Below are positions 14,458 through 20,305 of a stretch of DNA of 20,305 nt, in pieces (the stretch's first letter is position 1; the number at the start of each line of letters is the position of its first letter). This stretch comes from an uncultured Bacilli bacterium (GTDB taxonomy: Bacteria > Bacillota_I > Bacilli_A > RF39 > UBA660), in contig CANRGQ010000019.1 in NCBI GenBank assembly GCA_947630195.1, positions 1-20,305 of the forward strand, in the 5' to 3' direction. The notes under the pieces are model-generated. The model made no database searches. It had not been told where the DNA came from and saw only the letters and a program-made list of their open reading frames with translations. The position numbers were made by a program, and so were the translations under genes.

Positions 14458-16581
14458 TTATTCACCACTTTCCATTGTTAATGTTAAAGCATCTCCACAA
14501 ATTTGACCTCTAATTGCATCTAAATGTCTTTCGCCAGTAGATAATACATCATCCCATTTTTGAAATTCTTCATCATCACCATCACCTGGAGCAAAAATCA
14601 TATATGAAAGAGGTGTAATAACACCATCATATGCTATATACCAATCAGCATTATCTAATACTTTAGCAGCTTCATCAAATGCGGCATCTCCAGTTAAAAC
14701 ATTACTAATTTCGCTTTCGGGAATTAATGTTTCACTATTTAAAGTGTTATTAAAGTTGTTTGCACTTGTAACAAATATTTGAACAAATTTAAAACCTTTT
14801 TCTCTTAATTCCATATTGTTTGGGTCATTAATTATACCTGTAACAATTTCCGCGTATTTAGTCATACACATATCTAAGTCAGAACCTTCAGGTGCAATAT
14901 ATGCTAGAGCATTAATTTTATTGATGTCATCGACTGTTATGTTATTTGTACCCATAACTAGGGAATCCATTAAATGACTAGTAATTGTATTGGTAATATT
15001 ATTTAGAGTATTGTTAGCTTCCACAAATTCATTTCTAAATAAGGCTTTATTATCAATGGCATTAACAAAGGCTACATAATCAGCAAGTTCCGCCTCATCT
15101 AAGAAATTAAATTCTTTTAAAGTATGGGCTCTATTGACATAATCAACTGTTTTATTACTTGTTAAATTATATAAATGTCTTATTTCTTCATATTCTCTTA
15201 TATATTGATAATTAAATCCTGAAACATCAGCATAAGATTCCACTCTTAAATCATATGGAACATTTAATAATCTATTAATATTAAATTCATCGAAATAAAT
15301 AGGTATTAAAGAAGCAGCTTCATATGAATAACCAATGTTCATTAATTTGTTTTCTAAAGTATCTTCTGTTGGAGCAGCCTCTGGAGCAGCTTCCATAATT
15401 GGTTCTTCAGTAGGTTCTATATTATCATCAGTATATATTACATTATTACTATTTTTAGCCGTATAACCTTTTTTACTTAAGTGATATAAACCAAATCCGG
15501 CCGCTGTAACTGCAATAGCGCCGATTAAAACACCACATATTTTTCTTTTATTTCTTTCAAAGAAACTTTCTTTTTTAAAGTCTATTTCTGGTTCAACTTT
15601 AACTAATTGTGTTTCCTCTTTGTTAGATAAATCTTCTTCAGTATGACCTTTTTCTTCTGCTTTTGGTTCTTGTTCTTCATCTACTGGTTCTTCTTCGGAA
15701 GTAGTTAAAACCGTACTTTTTTTATCATCTTTTAATTTAGTCATTTCTAAATTAATAAAGTCAAAATCAAGATTATGTTTTTTAATATATTCTTTGAATT
15801 CTTCATCTTCTAATCTTGTAATAAATTCATTATATTTTTTAACTAATTCTTTCTTTTCTTCTTTAGTAGTTTTCTTATCGCTAATTAAGTATAATTCGTT
15901 TTCAATTTCATTTATATTGGCAAGAAGAGAGGATACTCTTTCTAACTTTCCATTACATTCTTTAACACTTACAAGTTTACTTTCAATATCTCTTGCATTA
16001 CATTTAGTTACAATATCATAAGATTCTTGTAATTCTTTAATATCTTCTTCTACTTTACTAGTATCAGCACCATAACTTTTTAAAACTTCTAAATCTTTAT
16101 TTTTCTTGGCTAAAGCTTCTTTAATAGTAACACTATCTTGGTCTATACCTAAAATACCTAAAATGCTTTCTAACTTAGTTTCCGCATTTTTTCCTTGTTC
16201 CATTAATCTTTCAATATTACCACTGTTAACGACAAATTCTTTATCATTTAAAGTTACATTCCAATTTTCATACCAGCTAAAGAACTTAATTAATTCTTTC
16301 TTTAACTCAACTTTCTCTTTAATAGTGGTTTTAACTTTAGATAGTTTATTAAGTTTAGCTTTCATGTCATCAAAAATAGTTAGATTATTTAAATATGCTA
16401 ATTCTTTTTGATATCTTTCAATTCTTAAAGTATAACTTTGAAAAGCTCCTAAATCTTCTTCTTTTAGTTCATTTCCATTAGATTTAGCCTTTAAATCTTC
16501 TACTTTTTGACTTAATTCTAAAACATTAGCCTTAAGTAGTTTAATATACTCCTTTATCTTTAATTTTTCTTCGTTATTCAT
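14458..16581 (-). CDS. Coiled-coil, single-pass membrane protein of unknown function
   Basis: I do not recognise a family. The 707-residue protein has a long Lys/Glu-rich, heptad-like N-terminal half (about 1-290) predicted to be coiled coil. A strongly acidic linker (about 295-330) leads to a basic stop ERNKRK, one membrane segment KICGVLIGAIAVTAAGFGLYHL (about 346-367), an Ala/Pro/Glu-rich spacer and a helical outer domain of about 310 residues. With no N-terminal signal, the coiled coil is probably cytoplasmic and the C-terminus outside. It is the first gene of a two-gene operon with the cysteine-repeat protein, has a near-consensus promoter and AAAGGGGGA as ribosome-binding site. The two may form one envelope complex; that is inference from gene order. 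Confidence 0.7.
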   Translation of the reverse strand: MNNEEKLKIKEYIKLLKANVLELSQKVEDLKAKSNGNELKEEDLGAFQSYTLRIERYQKELAYLNNLTIFDDMKAKLNKLSKVKTTIKEKVELKKELIKFFSWYENWNVTLNDKEFVVNSGNIERLMEQGKNAETKLESILGILGIDQDSVTIKEALAKKNKDLEVLKSYGADTSKVEEDIKELQESYDIVTKCNARDIESKLVSVKECNGKLERVSSLLANINEIENELYLISDKKTTKEEKKELVKKYNEFITRLEDEEFKEYIKKHNLDFDFINLEMTKLKDDKKSTVLTTSEEEPVDEEQEPKAEEKGHTEEDLSNKEETQLVKVEPEIDFKKESFFERNKRKICGVLIGAIAVTAAGFGLYHLSKKGYTAKNSNNVIYTDDNIEPTEEPIMEAAPEAAPTEDTLENKLMNIGYSYEAASLIPIYFDEFNINRLLNVPYDLRVESYADVSGFNYQYIREYEEIRHLYNLTSNKTVDYVNRAHTLKEFNFLDEAELADYVAFVNAIDNKALFRNEFVEANNTLNNITNTITSHLMDSLVMGTNNITVDDINKINALAYIAPEGSDLDMCMTKYAEIVTGIINDPNNMELREKGFKFVQIFVTSANNFNNTLNSETLIPESEISNVLTGDAAFDEAAKVLDNADWYIAYDGVITPLSYMIFAPGDGDDEEFQKWDDVLSTGERHLDAIRGQICGDALTLTMESGE

Positions 16582-16613
16582 AAAAAAATCCCCCTTTAAT
16601 GAATATGCCGTAT

Positions 16614-16642
16614 ATAATACAATAAAAGGCCCAAAATGTCAA
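16614..16642 (-). promoter_or_regulatory. Strong promoter of the coiled-coil/cysteine-repeat operon
   Basis: On the minus strand TTGACA (16642-16637) is a perfect -35, followed by a 17-nt spacer and TATTAT (16619-16614). It is the closest match to the housekeeping consensus in the window. The -35 directly abuts the terminator of the upstream regulator gene. Confidence 0.85.
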
Positions 16643-16643
16643 G

Positions 16644-16671
16644 ATAAAAGTGATAGTTACATCTATCACTT
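16644..16671 (-). terminator. Terminator of the double-HTH regulator gene
   Basis: AAGTGATAG (16648-16656) and CTATCACTT (16663-16671) form a perfect 9-bp inverted repeat with a 6-nt loop. On the minus strand it runs into TTTTATC. It lies between the regulator's stop and the next promoter. A second role as an operator for that promoter is possible. Confidence 0.75.
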
Positions 16672-16685
16672 CTTAGAGAATAAAA

Positions 16686-17117
16686 TCAGTCTATTTTTCC
16701 GAGCAACCAATCAATGGAAACGTTGAACTTTTTAGCAAACTCATAGATGAAATTTGTCGAAATCAAATATCTTCCTCTTTCGTAGTCGCACCAAACGGAA
16801 GGGGAAGTATTAAGATATTTGGCAAGTTTGCTTTGGGTATAGTTATAAGATTTGCGAGTTTGTTTCAATCTTAACTTAATTTTATCATAATCTATGTCCT
16901 TTTTAGAATTTGGATAATTCCTTGCATTAGTAAGTCCTAATGTATAATCAAGAGAAACATTATAAAAATTCGCAAAATCATTAAGTCTTTTAAGAGGTAT
17001 AATATTATGATTGTTTTCTAAGACGGCGTATGTACTTCTTCCTATTCCCATTGCTTCGGCAACTTCTTTTTGTTTCATGTCGCTAGACTCTCTTATCTCC
17101 TTCATCCTATTCAACAT
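16686..17117 (-). CDS. XRE-family regulator with two tandem HTH domains
   Basis: The 143-residue protein is almost entirely two Cro/C1-type domains in tandem. Domain 1 (about 3-62) has KQKEVAEAMGIGRSTYAVLENN as its HTH and ends FANFYNVSLDYTLGL. Domain 2 (about 78-141) has TQSKLAKYLNTSPSVWCDYERG and ends FAKKFNVSIDWLLG. The matching ends suggest an internal duplication. No sensor domain is visible. ATG 17117 is preceded by GGGTGG with 6 nt spacing. The gene is divergent from the exported-protein operon starting at 17431, and the 313-nt gap holds three palindromes, so it probably regulates itself, that operon, or both. Confidence 0.88.
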   Translation of the reverse strand: MLNRMKEIRESSDMKQKEVAEAMGIGRSTYAVLENNHNIIPLKRLNDFANFYNVSLDYTLGLTNARNYPNSKKDIDYDKIKLRLKQTRKSYNYTQSKLAKYLNTSPSVWCDYERGRYLISTNFIYEFAKKFNVSIDWLLGKID

Positions 17118-17430
17118 CTATAGCCACCCAAGACACATTGTATTTTATTTGAGAGCCATTTTATTAAAATGTTGCAAATGCCGAAAAAAAATCTAATTTA
17201 GCTTATTTATTTTGCTTTATAGTTGTTTTATTATTTTTATAGAGTAGTTTAATAATATGGCATCAAAGTGTTTTTAAATGTGAAAAAGATTTAGAAGATT
17301 TCTAAATTTATATTAATTGCTCATAGTTTAAAAATTTAACATTCAAAAAAGTTAATTTTAGATATCTAAAATTATTGTCAGATCATTTGTTAAATATTAT
17401 CAAAAATTAATACATTTGTGGAGGCTTTGT
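17118..17430. promoter_or_regulatory. Divergent regulatory region with three palindromes
   Basis: This is a gene-free AT-rich stretch. It contains CATTTTA-T-TAAAATG (17157-17171) near the regulator's start, ATTTAGAA-GAT-TTCTAAAT (17289-17307), and a perfect 22-bp palindrome (17353-17374) centred on TTTTAGAT/ATCTAAAA. The last two share a TTTAGA...TCTAAA core, with centres about 65 bp apart. TTGTCA (17375-17380), a 17-nt spacer and TATCAA (17398-17403) may be the forward promoter, its -35 touching the large palindrome. These look like operators for the adjacent double-HTH protein; binding is inferred. Confidence 0.6.
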
Positions 17431-18123
17431 GTGAAAATAAAGAACATTGTGGAAAAATTTGGTTATAGAAAATTATCTTTAGGGATTATTTTAGTCTTAA
17501 TCCTAGTTTTAATTGTGTGGGGAATTAAAGGTACGCATGCTTATTATAGTTACTCAACTAATCCTATTCAAATATTTAATTCTAAAGTAGGTAATTTTGC
17601 CGGAGAAGGTGAAGGAATAAAAGAGGGCCCTTTAAATGACAGAGATACTGATGTCAATATAATCTTTTATACTCAAATGCCAGATAATAAAGGTAAATAT
17701 ATGATAAGTAAATATATTCCAGTTTCTGGTTATGAAGTAAATACAGAAGATAGTAATTGTTATCCAACAACGGGAGGAGATGCTACGTATAATTCTTATA
17801 GTATAGATGGTGATGGAAATTTAGTTATAAAATATACTGAAGAAACAAAACCAACCCAAATAGTATGCCGTATTTATTATGATAGAGATAAACTCTCTGA
17901 TGTAATAATCTATGCTTATGTGGAAGATGAAACTGGGGATAAAAAATATGAGGATAAAAATTATAAATTAAGTAATTCAGTACCAATTGGATCTAAGATG
18001 GTACATCATGAATGTAAAAATGCAAAAGTTAACACAACTCTTGAATATGTTGAAAATACTGGATTTAATATTGTAACTAATGGACCAAATACGTGTTATG
18101 CCTATTTTAGTAAGGCAAGTTAG
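17431..18123 (+). CDS. Exported membrane-anchored protein, unknown function
   Basis: The 230-residue protein has a basic N-terminus, a membrane segment (about 16-33, SLGIILVLILVLIVWGI) and then THAYYSYSTNP, which may be a signal-peptide cleavage region. The rest is an acidic, Tyr-rich extracellular part with cysteines near the middle and end (NCYPTTGGD, VCRIYYDRDK, HHECKNAK, NTCYAYFSKAS). The CYAYFSK end resembles the SYCTLYFAKG segment in the N-terminal part of the next protein, so they may share a domain. I chose GTG 17431, because GTGGAGG (17418-17424) lies 6 nt upstream; an in-frame TTG at 17416 lies over that site. It is co-transcribed with the DGR target gene, 15 nt apart. Confidence 0.7.
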   Translation: MKIKNIVEKFGYRKLSLGIILVLILVLIVWGIKGTHAYYSYSTNPIQIFNSKVGNFAGEGEGIKEGPLNDRDTDVNIIFYTQMPDNKGKYMISKYIPVSGYEVNTEDSNCYPTTGGDATYNSYSIDGDGNLVIKYTEETKPTQIVCRIYYDRDKLSDVIIYAYVEDETGDKKYEDKNYKLSNSVPIGSKMVHHECKNAKVNTTLEYVENTGFNIVTNGPNTCYAYFSKAS

Positions 18124-18138
18124 ATGAGGAGTGAAAAT

Positions 18139-19329
18139 ATGAAGAAGAAAAAGATTTTAGCAATAGTTATATCAATTTTATTATTTATTGAGGGGATATC
18201 TTTGTTTTTAACTTATAAATCTTATAATAATATGCAAAAACATATTTTAGAAGATGTTGAAACAATAGATGTTTTTAAGAATAAAAACAAGGCAATATCT
18301 ATAATGGTTCAAAACCCAAATAATGAAGAACAATGGGATGAGTATGATGATAGAAGTAAATGGCCAGACCCATCAACTCATGGTTTTGTTGGAGCAGAAT
18401 GTACCGATAGTGAAGGAAAAGAAGAAAAATGGGAAGATGTATTAACCTTTAGCCTTACAAATAAAACCGCAACGATAAAAACTAAGCAAACATCATATTG
18501 CACACTTTATTTTGCTAAAGGAGAACCAGCATTAGATCATTTAAAAGCCAAAGGTGGAACTACATTTGCTGGGGGAAGTGCCCATACAACAGCAGTAGAT
18601 GGGATGTATAGATTCAAAGGAGACTACAATTCAGTAAAAAACAACTATATATGTTTTGGAACGACAGTAGCAAGTACATGTACAAGTAATAAAGATAAAT
18701 ATATGTATAGAATAATAGGGATAACAAGTGCAGCTGACAATAAAATAGGATTATACGCAAATCAATTAAAACTAATCAAAGCAACACCATCAAGTACAAG
18801 TCAACAATGGCATAGTAGTTATTCTTCAGATACACCATGGGGTTCATCAAGTGCCAAGAATTATTTAAACACAACATTTCTAAATACAATAACAAGTTTA
18901 CCAGATGGAACATATTGGAATAGTATGATAAGTCAACATGGATGGTACATAAAAGATCAAACAAGTATAAATACAACAGAACCGCAAGATAAGACATTAA
19001 CAGGAGATGTAAATAATAGAATAGGTTTAATGTACGCAACAGATTATAAAAATGCTTATGATTCATTAAATACATCAAATTGGTTACATATTACTCATGG
19101 TACAAGTGATAGTAGTTCAAAATATAGTAGTACCTATGAATGGACCATGACTAGGTATGGCTCAGGCACTGCGTGGTATGTGGAGACGGACGGCGCCTTG
19201 GCCACTGGCCGTGTGAACGATACGTTTGCGGTTCGCCCAGTCTTCTATCTTCAATCCGGGGTAAACTTAACAGGGGAAGGAACGGAAGCAAATCCATACA
19301 TAATCACAACTAAGAATAACGCATCATAA
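18139..19329 (+). CDS. Membrane-anchored surface protein with C-terminal variable region (DGR target)
   Basis: The 396-residue protein has a membrane anchor (about 6-25, ILAIVISILLFIEGISLFL), a first domain closed by SYCTLYFAKG (about 116-125) and a second domain. The second contains YMYRIIGI, IGLYANQLKLIK, SSAKNYLNTTF and HGWYIKDQ segments, like extracellular C-type-lectin/FGE-fold domains of Gram-positive gut bacteria. Residues 339-370 (RYGSGTAWYVETDG...AVRPVFY) correspond to the variable repeat. A GTEANPYI tail follows. ATG 18139 is chosen over 18124 because AGGAG (18127-18131) lies 7 nt before it. From about 18500 codons become more A-rich than in neighbouring genes, and the variable part is GC-rich, consistent with different origins. 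The ligand is unknown. Confidence 0.78.
   Translation: MKKKKILAIVISILLFIEGISLFLTYKSYNNMQKHILEDVETIDVFKNKNKAISIMVQNPNNEEQWDEYDDRSKWPDPSTHGFVGAECTDSEGKEEKWEDVLTFSLTNKTATIKTKQTSYCTLYFAKGEPALDHLKAKGGTTFAGGSAHTTAVDGMYRFKGDYNSVKNNYICFGTTVASTCTSNKDKYMYRIIGITSAADNKIGLYANQLKLIKATPSSTSQQWHSSYSSDTPWGSSSAKNYLNTTFLNTITSLPDGTYWNSMISQHGWYIKDQTSINTTEPQDKTLTGDVNNRIGLMYATDYKNAYDSLNTSNWLHITHGTSDSSSKYSSTYEWTMTRYGSGTAWYVETDGALATGRVNDTFAVRPVFYLQSGVNLTGEGTEANPYIITTKNNAS
19152..19248 (+). repeat. DGR variable repeat (VR)
   Basis: This 97-nt stretch in the 3' end of the surface-protein gene aligns with 19492-19597. Both start TAGGTATGG and share GCGTGG, GACGGC and the 13-nt GCGGTTCGCCCAG near the 3' end (19228-19240). 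With one in-frame 9-nt gap I count 25 mismatches, 19 of them at positions where the other copy has adenine (changed to G, C or T). That adenine bias is the hallmark of DGR mutagenesis. Confidence 0.8.
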
Positions 19330-19330
19330 T

Positions 19331-19376
19331 ATCGCCCAAGGCGGCAATATGGCGCCTAGGCGATTCGCGTTAGCGA
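19331..19376 (+). other. GC-rich hairpins just after the DGR target gene
   Basis: Two adjacent structures lie in a sudden GC-rich patch. In the first, ATCGCC (19331-19336) pairs with GGCGAT (19359-19364), enclosing AGGCG/CGCCT (19339-19343 with 19353-19357). The second is TCGC-GTTA-GCGA (19365-19376). In known DGRs a DNA hairpin or cruciform shortly downstream of the VR helps target recognition; the position here fits. The tetraloop differs from the best-studied form. Confidence 0.6.
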
Positions 19377-19393
19377 CAATTAAAATGTGAAAG

Positions 19394-19431
19394 AAGTGAA
19401 AATTATCATAAGCCCATATTTTCACTTTTTT
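19394..19431 (+). terminator. Terminator of the DGR target operon
   Basis: AAGTGAAAAT (19394-19403) pairs with ATTTTCACTT (19418-19427) over 10 bp, followed by a run of T. It ends the 17431-19329 operon before the template repeat, so the template would need its own transcription. Confidence 0.88.
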
Positions 19432-19491
19432 ATATATGATATTTTATTTATGTTATATAATATAGGTAGGTAATCTTGATATAGATGATAG

Positions 19492-19597
19492 TAGGTATGG
19501 CTATAACGGCAATAACAATGCGTGGAATGTGAATCCGGACGGCAACTTGAACAACAACAATGTGACCAATACGAATGCGGTTCGCCCAGCCTTCTAT
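19492..19597 (+). repeat. DGR template repeat (TR) candidate
   Basis: This 106-nt segment matches the VR and is packed with AAC/AAT. In the VR frame it reads as about 13 Asn in 25 residues (NGNNNAWNVNPDGNLNNNNV), the adenine-rich form expected of a DGR template. It shares the GC-rich 3' anchor with the VR (19577-19589). No start codon opens this frame, so it is more likely template RNA than a gene. A TATAAT lies at 19456-19461, without a clear -35. It could instead be a relic VR of a lost target. No reverse transcriptase gene is visible before the window ends. Confidence 0.72.
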
Positions 19598-19678
19598 AAC
19601 TTGAGTGATTATATGGTTAAGACTATATACTAGGGAAGATAGAAGACAAAGATTATCTAGGATTTTATCCAAAACAAA

Positions 19679-19729
19679 AACGAGGATGATAAATTTTACG
19701 AGATTTATCTATTACCTCGTTATTTTTTT
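19679..19729 (+). terminator. Strong terminator after the template repeat
   Basis: AACGAGG (19679-19685) pairs with CCTCGTT (19715-19721). Inside, GATAAAT (19688-19694) pairs with ATTTATC (19703-19709). A T7 run (19723-19729) follows. It would define the 3' end of a TR-containing RNA of roughly 260 nt if transcription starts near 19468. The following 170 nt to the next gene are AT-rich with a Shine-Dalgarno-like AAGGGAGG at 19815-19822 but no matching ORF. Confidence 0.85.
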
Positions 19730-19901
19730 GATTTTTACAACAAATGTGTTCTTTTTTAAAAGAAATTTCGCGAAAAAAAAGGAAATTAGAGATTTTTTTA
19801 CAATAATATAAGTGAAGGGAGGAAAAATATTGACTTAAATTTTATAATTAAAAAAGAATAAAAAATGGTTAATTAGTTGAATAAAATGAAGGATGAATTA
19901 T

Positions 19902-20305
19902 ATGCTAGTAGAAGAAGTTCAAAATGAATTAGAAGAACAAAATGAAGAAAATAAATTTTATCATTTAAAATATGATCGAGTATTTAAAAAAGTAGTAGAT
20001 GTTAATCCAGAAGTATTAGAGAAAGTATTAACAGATATCTTAGAAGAAGAAGTAAAGATAATTAGTTTTGTCCCTACAGAACTACCTATTAAGAATGTCA
20101 AAAGTAAAGTAAATACCTTAGATATCTTAGTAAGTACCAAAGATAATAAATTAATAAATGTGGAATTAAACACAAACTTTGATAAATCACCCAAAGAAAG
20201 AAATTTAGTATACTATACAACTTTGTACTCTCAAAAGAAATTAAGGGGAGAATATATCGAAGATATTGATGAAAAATTAGAAGTCTTACATATTGATATT
20301 AATTT
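19902..20305 (+). CDS. Rpn/PD-(D/E)XK-type nuclease or transposase-like protein (partial)
   Basis: The reading frame is open to the window end (134 residues visible). After an acidic start, the protein shows KYDRVFKKVV (about 24-33), then KVNTLDILVSTKDNKLINVELNTNFDKS (about 67-94) and ERNLVYYTTLYSQKL-like residues. This is the pattern of Rpn/PDDEXK_2 proteins, with D of LDILV and E of NVELN as nuclease acids; members promote recombination or act as phage-linked nucleases. ATG 19902 follows GGATGA. The usual K of the E-x-K motif appears as Asn, so activity is uncertain. It lies where a DGR reverse transcriptase could be expected but is not one. Confidence 0.72.
   Translation, partial: MLVEEVQNELEEQNEENKFYHLKYDRVFKKVVDVNPEVLEKVLTDILEEEVKIISFVPTELPIKNVKSKVNTLDILVSTKDNKLINVELNTNFDKSPKERNLVYYTTLYSQKKLRGEYIEDIDEKLEVLHIDIN

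Noticed and set aside
16106..16411. Plus-strand ORFs opposite the coiled-coil gene
   Set aside because: Hydrophobic Ser/Leu-rich shadows produced by Lys/Glu codons on the other strand, without ribosome-binding sites.
19463..19633. Forward reading frame through the template repeat as a gene fragment
   Set aside because: The frame is open and resembles the target protein's end, but it begins right after a stop with no start codon. The Asn-codon bias fits a template better; a decayed second target cannot be fully excluded.
19448..19672. Minus-strand ORF of 74 codons across the template repeat
   Set aside because: It is the complement of the adenine-rich template, giving a low-complexity Val/Ile string without a ribosome-binding site.
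19815..19860. Small leader-peptide gene before the Rpn-type gene
   Set aside because: A strong AAGGGAGG is present, but the only codons at suitable spacing are ATT, giving 10 residues, or TTG, which stops after one codon. This is too weak to call.

Overview
The window comes from a low-GC Gram-positive bacterium. TAA, TAG and TGA all act as stops and Trp is TGG, so the standard bacterial code applies rather than the mycoplasma code. The order rimP-nusA-ylxR-infB-rbfA-truB followed by rpsO-pnp is the translation/RNA-decay cluster of Bacillota. The very AT-rich codons and several compact proteins suggest an uncultured gut Bacilli/RF39-type lineage; that placement is inference.

Layout. 94-5692 (+): a translation operon behind an extended -10 promoter and a leader hairpin, encoding a RimP lacking its C-terminal domain, NusA, YlxR/RnpM, IF-2, RbfA, a GNAT-like protein and TruB. 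5700-7212 (-): an XRE-ImmA/IrrE protease gene overlapping a PIN-nuclease gene, lying where ribF often sits in Bacillota. 7299-9895 (+): rpsO and pnp. 9896-10697 (+): a type III toxin-antitoxin locus, with three tandem RNA repeats that each fold as the same pseudoknot, a terminator, and a ToxN/AbiQ-family endoribonuclease. 10730-11383 (+): an RluA-type pseudouridine synthase that may be leaderless. 11399-16581 (-): a VanY-type D,D-carboxypeptidase and a two-gene operon for a coiled-coil membrane protein and a cysteine-repeat surface protein. 16686-17117 (-): a regulator with two HTH domains. 17431-19329 (+): two membrane-anchored exported proteins. 19440-19730: a short element. 19902-end (+): an Rpn/PD-(D/E)XK-type protein cut by the window edge.

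Two systems stand out. First, the type III TA locus, an RNA antitoxin with a ToxN-like nuclease and a probable anti-phage module; its repeats show compensatory base changes within the array. Second, a diversity-generating retroelement (DGR) signature: the 3' end of the 18139-19329 gene carries a variable repeat (19152-19248) matching a template-like repeat (19492-19597). By my hand alignment about 19 of 25 mismatches fall on template adenines. The template is Asn-codon-rich, the pair shares a 13-nt GC-rich 3' anchor, and GC-rich hairpins follow the target gene. No reverse transcriptase is visible, so it must lie beyond the window, act in trans, or be lost.

One working picture is that the double-HTH regulator, transcribed divergently from the exported-protein operon and separated from it by several palindromes, controls a surface protein whose C-terminal lectin-like face can be diversified. 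The two TA-like modules flank the conserved rpsO-pnp pair.
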